Assembly: GCA_030544215.1 (NCBI GenBank)
Contig: JARZZO010000011.1
Coordinates: 51,085,587 to 51,149,586, forward strand
Length of the DNA: 64,000 nt
Origin: Zantedeschia hybrid cultivar
Taxonomy: Eukaryota > Streptophyta > Magnoliopsida > Alismatales > Araceae
Reading direction: 5' to 3'
Position numbers and translations under genes: made by a program. Positions within the stretch are counted from its first letter, which is position 1, and every line of letters starts with the position of its first letter. Shown one piece after another: positions 49,100 to 61,200 of the stretch. The notes under the pieces are model-generated. The model ran no database searches. It worked only from the letters and a program-made list of their open reading frames with translations, and was not told the DNA's origin.

Positions 49100-50240
49100 C
49101 CTTTTGACTATTTGTAGGAAGCAAGGATTTGCACTTCCCCAACTTTGAGCTCCGACCGGCCCGGTTCATTAGTAAATAGGATCCGATCCGTCCCTTCGTT
49201 ATCATTGGTGCCATATATAGCAGATTCTAGATAGAATGTTGAACACCCGAAGCTGTGTTAATTGCATGTCTGGAGGATGATGTGGACAGACACTCTAGAG
49301 GTGCCAGTGTTCAAGAATTAGACCTCGGTCCATTGCGACGTAGGAGTAGTTCGAGCAGCTGTCTCACCAGTATGCCAAGCTAAGCAAGGTAGTTCGGAGC
49401 TCGGCGGTCCTCCTGGGCATAGTAGTCCAACTGTGCAAGAGTGGGACTTATTACCCTGAGGCTATATTTTCCCTCCATCCAAGCAGCGAGCGGTGGTATT
49501 TCCTCACATCTTGTTGGTGGCGGACGCAGAAATTTTATTTAGTGGGGTCACTCGGATATTAGGTCATAAGTATGGCCGGTTCAATGGGGTCTTAAGTTAG
49601 GTCATAAGGAATCTTGGGTTAGGCCAGTAGAGTCTTGAACTGGGTCAATAGAATCTCGAACTAGATTACTTTAAATTAAGCTAATGAGTTTGACAAAATT
49701 CAGTGAAATCCTAAAATCTCACTGACTTGGAGGACTTGGAGGCTTCCTCAAACTCGACCCGGCCGACCATTCAAGGGATGCCTGAAATCCAATTCCCTAG
49801 CCAACCCGCTCGACAATCAGCTTCCCAGCTCCAAATAATCCTTGTCCCCACAACCAAGGAGGCCATGGTAGTTGCCTTGGCTAGTGGACAAGGAAGATGA
49901 TGGAAACGATTGGTTTAGTTGACACCTTCAAGAGGTAGGGACGCAACCTTCTTTAGGTCGCCCCAAGCCGAGGAAATATTCCTAAACACACAGCACCCAG
50001 CTAGGAAATTAATGATGTCCCCATCAAGCCATAGGAAGAGATAACCAACCCAATGGACTTCCTCGATAGGTATTCCACTTGTCTCTCCTTTTAGGAAGCC
50101 TCGGACTTGGTTAAATGTCGGACCTTCTTGACCCTCTTAGAAAGCGCCTGCAGTGCTCCGATATCAAGGGCATTCAAACTGTTGTTGGGGATCAACCTAT
50201 TCTACAAATCAATATTTCGGGCTAATATGCACAAATTAAA
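49100..50240 (+). pseudogene. Possible gypsy leader and gag relic
   Basis: Near 50050-50130 the translation reads NPMDFLDRYS, then one stop, then EASDLVKCRTFLTLLESA, which resembles the DPxxHL...CRxFxxTLxGxA core of plant gypsy Gag. A TTGGTGCC near 49205 could be a primer site. Frame is broken throughout. Confidence 0.4.
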
Positions 50241-50439
50241 GAAAATGAGAAAATTAACCATTACTAAAGTACGTCCACAGGAGAAATAAGGATGGTTCAT
50301 CTATGCACGGTTCTAATTATACAGTTTCATCATAATCAGTAAATACAAGAAAAAAGAATGGATTACATAGCCACACAGAAGACACATGTCCACAATACAA
50401 CTCTGGTGTATAAATAACAAAAATTTCAACCTTACAGTT

Positions 50440-51420
50440 ATGTATATCTATCAAGCCAATCACATAACTATGTACAATCTTGTTCGCTTAATAATGATAA
50501 ATATTTCATATTCATTGTATATAAATTGATGCACTATTTCATAATGAAGTCCATGAATATGCGTAATAAATATTAAATTATGATGAGATAATAATAATGT
50601 GATTAATATTTTATAAAAACATATTCTTAATTGTTCATAGTGGGAGAATATTTGAAAAGGTCATCAAATGTCCAGTGAGACTAATACATGTTACTTCTAT
50701 TCATAATACGAGGATGATTGGTCTTATAGTCATTTGTGTAGGGATACTAAGGTGATCCTGTAAGTTCTCATTGGTAAATGAGTTCACTGAACTGACTCGG
50801 TATGAATCACTAGATAGTAGTATTATCTAATTGTGAACCAATTTGATTCATCGTCACAGTGATGTGGTGGATCTTATGATGTGAGATACCAAGGACATCT
50901 TATCGGTAGACTTATAGATTTTGACCTTAGGTCATAGATTTCTAACCATGTGATCTTAATTAGTAAAGTAATCGGATCTAGCAGAATACCTTCGATGATG
51001 ATCGTGTGGTTAATATGAGATCATTCGGTCTCGATAATTAGCAAAAAATGCTATAGGGATTGATGCCCAGAAGTCCTTGGCTAGGACATGACAACATTTT
51101 AGAAAACATATTTTTTGATAGTACTTTGAGACATTTGATCAAAGTGAGTGAACTAATCAGAGTTTGACAATTAATTATATTTTAAATTTATGTGAGAGCA
51201 TTAGTATGAGTGAAGGATTATAACCACATAGTAACTAATGTAAGAAAGATTCCATGACCGGATTGTTGAACTCCAATTTCTTCTGGGGTCATGCAGTGGT
51301 TCTTAGTACTGGCACTTTACGTCAGAAAGAGTTACTGTGCTTATTTGACTCAAAATTAGACTAGCACTTGGACCTAAAAGCTCACATGCATAAGATTCTC
51401 AGTTGATGGTATTCGTATTA
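50440..51420 (+). repeat. Decayed copia LTR, copy 1
   Basis: Aligns along its length with the copia D LTR (41545-42590): shared CATAATGAAGTCC, ATTATGATGAGAT, TCATTTGTGTAGGGATACTA and GAGTTCACTGAACTGA. It has many point changes and gaps. Confidence 0.8.
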
Positions 51421-51427
51421 TATATGT

Positions 51428-51910
51428 CTGTTAAGCTAATAACATACATTGTATAATTTTTTTCATTTAATAATAATAATAGTAATAACATTATATTCAT
51501 TGTATGTAAATTATCTTACCGTTTCATAGTGAAGTCCATGAATGTGTACTATAGTTATCAAATTATGATGAGATCATAATGATAACTTTTAAATATACAT
51601 TCTTAAGTGTTCCTAGTAAAAAGATATTTTGAGAAGGACATCAAATATCTAGTAAGACTAGTACATGTTATTCTTGCTCATTTAAAGAGGATGATTGGTT
51701 TCATAGTCACTTGTGTAGAGACACTAAAGTGAACCAGTAGGTGCTCATTAGTGAATAAATTCACTGAACTGATCTGACATGAATCGTTAGATGGTAAATT
51801 ACCTAACTGTCAATAAGCTTGTTCAATGTTATAGTTGCTTTCTTGGTCCTTAGACCTAAGACACCAAAGACACTTTGTCACTAGACTTTTAGATTTGACC
51901 TTGGCTAATG
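51428..51910 (+). repeat. Decayed copia LTR, copy 2 (5' part)
   Basis: Repeats the same opening again directly after copy 1 (CATAGTGAAGTCC, TTATGATGAGATCATA, CACTTGTGTAGAGACACTA). It breaks off at about 51910. Sequence 51911-52334 is unassigned. Confidence 0.8.
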
Positions 51911-53416
51911 GTGTTATGCCCTGTAACCTATCAACCCAATAGTAATTTTAGTTTAATCTAATTAACCCAATTAGAGTCGATTAGATCATTTAAATAGTTT
52001 CATTTAGTCTAATTGACTCATTAGTGAAGGTCTATTAGCTTATTTAAGTAAATTAAAACAACCTACTAACTTAGTAAAAATTCTGAGTTCAGATGCACTA
52101 GATAAAAACTTGATAAAATGAGGATAACTTTATATTCGATAGATATGAATATTGGGTTTTAGGAACCCAAATTAACTTCCAAGCAATCACCAATTATGTC
52201 TTGCCTCTTGTCCTGATATTCTGGACTATAAGCTACATTAGTTTCAATGTTTATTGTAGTTGGATGTTCTCATTGTCATATCAATATATGTAACTTGACT
52301 TACTTGAACATCCATTGTAGACTTATAGATATTATGTAACGACCCGTCACCCTATAATCGGGGATCCGATTACTAAATGGATACCAAATCATTAATTTAG
52401 AAACAAATCAGGATCTTGATAAGTCTGGAAAATAAATAATAAATTAAGCTAAACATTCACATCGCATTGAATTAAAAAGGAAGTGTAAGAATTAGAGATT
52501 ATTACAATGCGACTCGACTCAACAAATAATTACATACTCCAACTAAAAGGAAATAATTAAGCATACAGGTCAGAAAATAAAATAACAACTACATCGGGGC
52601 ATACCCCGGAACAACGGCTGCTGGCGCGCGACCCAAACCAACACTCTCCTCGCTACGCCTGCTTGGAACCCTTACCTGAAAACCTCAAGGGTGAGTCTCA
52701 TCGAAAAGACTTAGTAGGGATCCTTCGATCCCCACCGCCCACTCACGCACCCACAAGTGTAGCAACACAATTATAGATAATTTAAGCAAGTAAAACAGTA
52801 AACACAATTCCTAGATTCGATATAAAGCACATGCATTCGAAATATAACATGCATAATTTTGAAACCATTCTACCACGGACCCTACAACCAACGTCTCGGC
52901 AAAACACGCCAACCATACGGCCGAACGCGGGAAACACCGACCCGTTGAGACCAAACAACAACTCCTCGGATAGCGCGCTGGCTACACCGGCCTGACAGGC
53001 TCCAGGTGGTTCTGCTTCCCCCAGCACGAGTGACACTCCGAGTGTACCACTCCCACACCGGTACTAGCTATACCCCGGGGTACACCAGGTGACCCTCTCT
53101 TTAGGCGTCACCCCGCCACTCCCACACCGGCGCCGTGTCACTCCCACACTGACACAGGATGTCTAAGCGCTAACAACTGTCACTCTAGGCCCACGATCGC
53201 ATAAAACACAACACGATGCGATCCGATCACATAGAACCCATCGTCATCGAGTACATTTCTAAGCATGCAATTAACTAAACTATCTAACAATGTAAACACA
53301 TGTTAATTGCAGGGATTAATGAAATTCTGGCTTGAATCGCATCGCTCAAGGCTGATGTCATTCAAGCTTCCTAAACTTGTTTATATAAAAATTGGCCTCG
53401 AAAAATGGCCTAAAAC

Positions 53417-53657
53417 GTGTCGTCATATGTAGCCGTCTTTTGAAAGGCGTCGCTGTCCCTAGTCACCTGATAACGATAGAAACAGAGACAGACCTCGGGT
53501 GATTCCACTTTAAAATGTGTCGGGCATGGAAGTTTCCATTCAAAAGGCGTCGCTGTCCCTAGACGCTCATCAGTCCAGAGACAGAGTCTGTTATTTGGGC
53601 TAAATCGCGTCGCGGGTGGTAGCCGCCTTTCTAAAAGGCGTCGCTGTCCCCCGATGC
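53417..53657. repeat. Five N10 cassettes in the solo LTR (first cluster)
   Basis: Cores at 53417-53436, 53447-53466, 53547-53566, 53607-53626 and 53638-53657. Three share the spacer GCTGTCCC plus two bases. Some right arms are altered (GTCAC, GCCGC, GATGC). Confidence 0.82.
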
Positions 53658-54221
53658 CATTTAACCCTCACAGACAGGTTCTTCCTCCGTCATCTCCCAA
53701 TCCACGGGGTGGGATTTCCTCTCCCAAATCGTGTAAAAACAAAAAAAGTGGAGAAGGAGGAGAAGAACCTAAATACCCATTAAAATACCAAAATTCTCAT
53801 TACATGCAATTAGTATTTTCGTCCCAAGAAAACTCCTAAACATGCTCTAAAGCGGAAAAAACATGATTTTTAAACGAAATACAACAGAGATCGTCACCCT
53901 ACTGGTTACTCGAACTCCTCCTAACTCCAAGCCGCCAACCCGCCTCGCCACACGCCGCCACCGGTACCGTCGTGGACGCCGTTACTCCATCGGGACGTCG
54001 GCCGCCGTCTGGAGAGAAATGCACTGCGATGGAAGTGGTGGTGGTAGTGGAGGAAGTTAGGAGGTTACTAGAGTGGAGGGAGAGGAGGAATGGGGAGAGG
54101 AAAGCAAGGAGAGGGGAAAGGGCTCGCCGGAGATCGGAGGGAAGAGAGGAGAGAGAAGAGAAAGGAGAGAATGAGGGAAAGGAGGGAGGGTTCGCGGGGT
54201 CAAAAAGAAACTGGGGAAAAC

Positions 54222-54436
54222 GCGTCGGCCAAGCCCGACGTCATTCAGATGACAAGACTGGGCCGTACTCTGACAAAGCAGGGTCGTACTCTAAATGGCG
54301 TCGTCCATACAAGACACCGTTCAGATGATAAGACCGGGGCCGTACTTTCGCGCCCCAAGGCCAGCCCACGTAACACAGCCTAAAACACGTCCACATTGAT
54401 AGACGCCGTTTAAACCGCGTTGATCAAGCTCGACGC
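54222..54436. repeat. Four N10 cassettes in the solo LTR (second cluster)
   Basis: Cores at 54222-54241, 54298-54317, 54387-54406 and 54417-54436. The last spacer, GATCAAGCTC, differs by one base from GATCAGGCTC in copy B intron 1 (23648-23657). Confidence 0.85.
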
Positions 54437-54559
54437 GAAAAGGAAACTAAGTCTCAGCCCCACCAGGGCCCAAACTAAGGGATCCGACCCCGAAAACTGA
54501 CCTGATAACCGGATCCGAAACCTCAATCATTACATATCATCTTCGTCTACCTTGCAATA

Positions 54560-55700
54560 TCATTCTTTGTTGAGCATAGGACTGGGAGATGAACCACTCC
54601 CTCCATTAGCTTTAGGATGCAAGCCTTAATGCTCGAAAGTTGTCATCAATGGCATAGCTTGAATATCCCTCTTCATCTTAGCCATAATATGAGCTTGAGG
54701 AGGATTGACAAGATACTCTCCTATATTAAGAACCCCTTTCTGAATCAGCTTCTCTACTGCATCTTTAAACATATAGCATTCTTCAATAGGCTATCCCAGA
54801 ATTTGATGGTACGTACAAACAATAATTTGAATCTTGAGATTTGATTGTGTCTTTAGGCCTTTTGGGCTTTGGCAAGATTATTTGTTGTATTTTTGCATCC
54901 ATCCAAAGATAGAGCAAGTCTTATCTTTAGGAAAAGAATATGGTTTGCTCATCTTCTCCCTCAAAGAGCTGACCTCCTTGGTTCCTTTACTTTTAGAACC
55001 CCTCTTGATTGAAGTAGTAGGTTTAGCTGATGACTTTGCCTTTTCTTCAGCTAAAAAGGTCTTAAAATCCTCATGATTAACTTCATGTTTGGCCTTCTTT
55101 TCAGTTGCTTCTACTTGAAGAATTGAAACTGATTCCTGAGTTAACTGTAGATTCATGACACCCTCTCTTCTTTGACTTTTTACTTTCTCATTTGATCGGT
55201 ATGATACTTGTAGATTTTTGAGGAGAAGCTTCTGTATAATGCAAATCACAACTTTCTTTTTTGATCAATTCTTTTTGTGTTTTTTGGAAGTAGTTATAGA
55301 ATTTTCTTTGCATATCCGACCAATCAAGAATTGAACATGATAGGGAGACTAGAATACCATTCATCTGCTGGGTTGTGAAGTGACAACCTAAAGTATCTTA
55401 TTAAGTAGGACTCTTCAAAAAGCTAGGTCTCCCATCATATTAATGTAATAAGCAATATGCTTCAATGTTGGTCCTTGCCTATCATACTGGTTGAACTTTG
55501 GAGGCCCTGTAATCTATGAAGGTAACCTTTTCACAAGATGGTAGGGTGCATATGGGATCTTCTTTACATCACAAAAGGCAAGGATCTCGTCATCTTCTTT
55601 ACAACTCTATTTCTCCAACTGTCCTGTGATCTGTCTTGGCCTTGGAACTAGATCATTTGGCATAGTGTAGGAGCTCATTTTTGACGTATCTTCACTAGGC
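54560..55700 (-). pseudogene. Gypsy gag relic
   Basis: On the - strand, pieces resemble plant gypsy Gag: PKFNQYDRQGPTLKHIAYYI near 55500, then LREKMSKPYSFPKDKT near 54930, and a zinc-knuckle-like YHQILG followed by PIEECYMFKDAVEKLI near 54800-54750. Numerous stops. Copy C is inserted at its right edge. Confidence 0.6.
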
Positions 55701-55752
55701 AGCATGAAGCCATGAATAGTATGCATTGGAGATGCCAACACTATCTCATGCA

Positions 55753-57089
55753 TGTAGACACGCTAATATTGACATCATTTTGAGTAAATTTCATATCATA
55801 TAATAATGCCTCATAATGGTCTGATATTTAATCATTAATTAATTTTTATTGATTTTTTTGAGTGTCGGGTTTAACAAACATGTTTAAGTTAATCAATCAA
55901 ATTGATTTTATCTTAAATTTCAGTTAAAATATGAAGAAGTCTAAAAGACGTCGACCTGTGTGGACGCGATTTAGAGTTTATTCATGTTTTAACGTTTAAA
56001 TTTGAATTTTAATCAATTGATTAATTAGCTAAAAGGCGTCTGTGAAGGCTGACGCGTTTTAGGTTTCCTAAGCTATTTTAACTTCTCTTCCGGATGTTTA
56101 TCCTTATCTTAATTAGTGTAAAAGACGTCTACACACGTGGACGCGGTTTAGCTAATAAAGATAAAGATAAGTTTTCCCGGATATTTATCCTTATCTTAAT
56201 TAATCTGAAAGGCGTCAGCCAAGGTGGACGCGTTTTAGATAATTACAGATAAAGATGAATTAATCAGTGTTTATCTGTCGGTTAAAATAGATAAATCCTA
56301 GATTTTTCTATGTTAATCGCGAACGCAGAAAATGCCTATAAATACCTTGCATATCAAAGAGTTAAAAAAAAGAGAGAGAGAATTGAATTGAGTTGAGCCA
56401 TAGCGTTATAGCGAGTTGAAGATCGAAGCAACCACGTCGGAACGCCGGAACGCTGCCATTTCCAGAAGTTGGCGTACCTTTCAAGATCTTCATCCTTTCA
56501 AGGCTTCAATCCAATTGGGCATAAGTGTTTCAATTCTGCATTCATTTTACATCTTCATTAGTTTCATGCTTCATAATCACTTCATGCAACACACACCACA
56601 GCATTAATCTTCCAAAACCCATCTGTTTTAAGGGGTTTCAAAGCCAATTAAACAAGTGAGTTTGCTGTTTAAGCATGTTTATAATCATGGTTAGTTTTGA
56701 TATTACTTCTACTTAAATTCTCATCAGTGTTTCTTCATTTCGTTTTTTCTTTCTCTGTCTCTGCTGCACTCAACAACAACAACAAGAGATCAAAAGGGGG
56801 AAATCAAGCACAAAGCCAGAAGCACTTCTGGACGATCCTCAACCTCAACCTCAACAGCAAGAACAAAAGAACAAAGAAAGGGCTCTCTTTCTTCAGCCGG
56901 CTGAAGGAGGGGAACCAAGGATTCATTCTTCCGCGTTCAAACAGGTAGGCGATCATAACTCTCTTTTGAAACTTTTTAGTTAAAAGTTTCTGGCGATCAC
57001 TGCACTTTAGTTGCTGTTTTTAATAGGTTAGTTTACACTAAACAACATAGTTTTTCATATTAATCACACGAGCATTTTCAGCACCTACA
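55753..57089 (+). repeat. 5' LTR of copy C
   Basis: 1337 bases from TGTAGACACG to CACCTACA. In the last 124 bases only about two positions differ from copy A. TATA box TATAAATA at 56337-56344. Confidence 0.95.
55948..56231. repeat. Four N10 cassettes in U3 of copy C
   Basis: Cores at 55948-55967, 56036-56055, 56125-56144 and 56212-56231, at the same places and ~88-base period as in copy A, but with changed spacers. Confidence 0.93.
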
Positions 57090-57096
57090 GCTCTTT

Positions 57097-57112
57097 TGGC
57101 GATCACGGTGGG
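57097..57112 (+). other. Primer binding site of copy C
   Basis: TGGCGATCACGGTGGG, identical to copy A, 7 bases after the LTR end. Confidence 0.65.
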
Positions 57113-57489
57113 ACTTGGTCTCGCCGTCTTTTAGTTTCTTTTAGTTCTTGCTATCATCATATCGGGCACCCACGGTGTACTATTTGTGTCTTTCGACACG
57201 TCCTCACCAATTGGTGAGTGTTTAGTTTAATTAATTTCCCTCGTGCACCACGTGCACACCCCAGTGACAAGATCTTGCCCTCCCCTTGATTAGTTCAAAA
57301 AAAGCTGTTTTTGTGATAAAAATGATGTGTGATTGAGTGATTTCCTAGTTGTTTAGTTAGTAAATCATCCTGTTTAAAATCTGAAACTAAAAATCTTTGC
57401 ATGAGTCGATTGTTTACTGCTTTTTACCCTGTTTGAGGAGGATTCGACCCAGAAAATCCTCCTGCAAATATGTTTCTGCGAACTAAAAA

Positions 57490-57722
57490 GCGTCCAGGAT
57501 AGCTGACGCGTTTCAGAACCGCGTCAGCATACCAAGACGCCTTTTAGTCTTCAGACTTTCTCTGCTGTTTGCATCTGTTTCTGCGAAATAATTAAGTTCT
57601 GTGTTGAATAGCGTCGACCACCATTGACGCGATTCAGACAGTTTTTTTTTTAGTTATTTTTCAGATCTGTTTCTGCGAAAGAATTTAGTTCTGTTTTGAA
57701 TAGCGTCGACTACCATCGACGC
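57490..57722. repeat. Four N10 cassettes in the gag leader of copy C
   Basis: Cores at 57490-57509, 57521-57540, 57611-57630 and 57703-57722, collinear with those of copy A at 1025-1271. Confidence 0.92.
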
Positions 57723-58217
57723 GATTCAGACAGTTCTTAATTATTTTTCAGTTTCCAGATTTCTGTGTTTTGAGTGCTAGCTACCCATTATTTTATTAAG
57801 CATTAGAGGTCATCCAGGCCGCAGGACATACGCATTGAGGCGAAAACCCTCATCTTCTTAGGAACACATTACTCGACGTCAGCAACTCTCTCTGATTGGG
57901 TTGGTCCCTTGATCAGACTAGAGAAGTTGACGTTGAGACCTCCATAAGTCCCCAAAATCAAGGTATTCCTCCCTGATCATCGGGCTGGTTGTACCAATTG
58001 AAGTCCCGGCTAGATTCCGAAAGCGTTGTGAGAGAGAACCCTAGAGAATAACGGTGGAAACTGAACTGAAACTAGGATCCTTCCCTGAGCGAAATTGTGG
58101 TTTAATCCAATTCAAATAACTCAACAAGGAATCCTAAAATCACGTTAAGCATCCACTTGTTTGATTAATCTCTGTACAACTTGTTTGATTAAATCTTTGA
58201 AAAGGGAATCTAATATC

Positions 58218-61200
58218 ATGTTGTTGCGATCAGGCAGAGACTTGAGTATGGCCCAAGACGCCATCATCAACTACGAGGGAGATGCTAATGCCCCGCGATT
58301 CAGACTTCAACTATGAGAACGGGAGAGATGCTGATGCCTCCCGAAATTCTGTCCCCATTCCGGTTCGACATGACGGGAATGTCCGGACTCCTCTTTTTCA
58401 TCCACACGATCAATATCATGATCTTCCCCCGCATGAATATGCGATCCCTATGGATCTTGTCAACGCCCTGGGAGTTCTTGCCTCCCGACTGGACCCTCAG
58501 CAGTTCGAGGCCATCCAGTCTATTTTGAAGGGGAAGGCACCCATGCAGCCTGCTGAGCCGAACCCTATGGCTCCCCCCGTTGTTCCTCAACAACCTCCTC
58601 CTCCTCCTCCTTATATCCATCAGGCCATGGAAGGCCTTCATATTGCTTCTCGGCCAACTGGGCCACAACTTTCATCATCTAGGCAACCGGCTAGACCGCA
58701 AACGCCTATTTATCAAAATGCCCTCGGGCATGGCGGAAGCTCTGCCGGACCTCATCCTTATTATCCTCCTTGTCCAACGTACTCTAGGCAGCAGGCCTAT
58801 CAAGTACTTCCTCCTCCTTCTCCTCCCCAGGCAGATCTGACCACGCAAACGTTGCTGGCCAAGATGGAGCGCATGGATGAACAGTTCAACAATCTCCAGA
58901 AGATGATGGGGGTTAAAGCTGTGCCAGAAATCAATTTATCGAGCCTGCCAGTATTCCATCTGCCACCCTCTGAGATGCCAGTGTACCGGAAGTACAACGG
59001 TACTGGTAACCCCTTCACGCATCTGAAGGAGTTCATGTACGAATCCTCTTTCTGGCAGAACGACAAGAGGTCGTTGGCTTTCTTGTTCAGGAGATCTCTA
59101 GAGGGACGAGCCCTCGAGTGGTTCTTTTCTCTGGAACCCTCCGAAGTAGAGGATTACGGTATCGTTTCACGCAAATTTATCCAACGATACTAGGACAGAG
59201 TTGCACCCTCCTTGTCTATCACGGACCTCATTGCAGAAAAGATGAAACCTGATGAGGAGTTTGTCAGTTTTGCTGACAGGTGGCGGGGCCTGGCTGAAAA
59301 GGTGAAGGATCATTTGTCCAAATCTGAACAAGTGAAAATGTTAATTTCTAACGCCACGCCCCAGTTCAAGCTAGTCCTCTCCTTGAACAATTTGACTAAC
59401 ATGGCAGAGCTCTATGAAAGAGCACGGTACTGCCAGAATGCCTTCAAGGACGCTACGTTCTCTAGCGTCTTTGATCCTCACAGACCTAGCAGGCCTCCAC
59501 CTCGGAAGCCTGCAGTGCCGAATTCTCCCAGCACAGGTCCGACTACCGAGGGCACGTTCTCTCACGAGCAAGTCAGTACCATGAACAATAATTCGCCCCA
59601 GTTCGTGAGGAACCAGCAGCAGTATCAGAGGCCACCGCAGCCGAGCCAACAGGGGTACAGGCAGCAGCAGAACCCCCATTACCAACAGCAGTACCAGCGG
59701 CCCCAGCAGCCGAATCAGAACCAGCAACAGCTACAACCGCCGCAACGGCAACAGCAGTACCAGCAGCCTCAGCAGCAGTATAAGCAGCAACAGCCACAGT
59801 ACCAGCCGCGCGCACCGCCGGCGTACCACAATGTCCCTCCTCCTGGTGACTACAACCAGCAGAGGAGACCTCCAGGCCCGAAGAGGGCAGAATACCCGGC
59901 CCTCCCAGAATCCTTGGCGGATATCTTCAGCTCTTTAATGGCAGCTAATGCCTTAGTTTTGCCAAGGGAAAAGGCCGTCTGGCCTCAAAATGCCGATACA
60001 TCCAGGTATTGCTACTTCCATAGGCAACCTGGGCATACCATTGACACCTGCTTCCAGTTCAGAGACTATATTCATGATCTCAACGAGCAGGGCGGCATAG
60101 ACTGGGAGGAAATGAAAAAGTACATAACAGCCCTGAAGGCGAGGAGACCGCAACAACAGCAGCAGCAAGCAAGACCACCGGCACAAGCAGCAGCACCACC
60201 CAACATGGGCATAGTGCAGAATCCACTCCCGGAGCACCAGAACCAAAACCAGGTTGCTCCCATTCTGACGAACAGCCAGTCTGAGGCTGGTCGTGGGCAG
60301 CAGTGGAGAATAGAGGACTCTTCCTCTCTTTGTTCAACGGGTCACGTTCAAAGTACCGCAGAGCGACCACCACGCCGCACCATCCACATACCCAGACCAC
60401 AACCCGTTACCATCACCCCTCTACCCACACCTACATATCACTCACCCGCACCCAATAACCCATTACCGCTACCCACCTTCCTTAGACCCATTACGCCCCG
60501 CACCACTACGCCTCCATCATATAACCCCCCGCAAACCAATAACGCGCCCCTCCTACCATCTAGGCCATTATTACGCGTACCATTTCCTACTTCACCCGCT
60601 ACCACCACCGCCTACCCAGATATGCCTTTACCATCTAGACCGCTATTACGCGTACCATTCCCCACTTCGCCAACCACTTACTCATCCACCATCCAACCCT
60701 CTAGGCCTTTAATCCGCACCGCGCCATCACCACCTGGCCCTACGCCATCACCTACCTACCAATCCTCTACGCCATCCGCACCATCCAACCCTGCGGTACT
60801 TAAAGTGTCACCCGGATCCTCCACGGTTGAGGAACACGCGCTCCGGAGTGGAAGGATTTTCAACAAGGTCTTTCCTCAGTCCACAGTCAGAGACGGCCCA
60901 TCACAGCCGACTGAGGAAGCCCATAATGAAGAGAGTGCACCAGGCACTCAATATGACTTGTTGAAACACCTGGATCGGACACCGGCACGGATCACTATAC
61001 TAGAATTAATCAAAAGATCCAAGAGTCACCAAGAAGCTTTAATGGAATATCTGCAGAAGGTGATGGTCAACGAAGACGTGCCGGTAGAGAAAATTGCAGC
61101 ACTACTAGTTCCTCAGGGGGATCAGCCCTCCATTACATTTCATACATCGGAACTAGCACCGCCAGCAGCCAGTAGCATGGCTCTGAGCATCACGGTCAAT

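Larger units (their letters stand above)
52335..54534 (+). mobile_element. Solo LTR of another gypsy family, ~2.2 kb
   Basis: Begins TGTAACGACCCGTCACC and ends CAATCATTACA, so TGTAA/TTACA ends are perfectly inverted. Flanks TATTA (52330-52334) and TATCA (54535-54539) fit a five-base target duplication with one transition. No internal gag-pol is present. Orientation is + by the usual TGTAACGACCC start. It carries nine N10 cassettes in its 3' half although the rest does not resemble the LTRs of A-C. GA-rich open frames at 53972-54383 are not considered genes. Confidence 0.75.

Noticed and set aside
53972..54383. Host gene encoding a Glu/Arg-rich protein
   Set aside because: The open frames come from GA-rich low-complexity sequence inside the solo LTR and overlap N10 cassettes.
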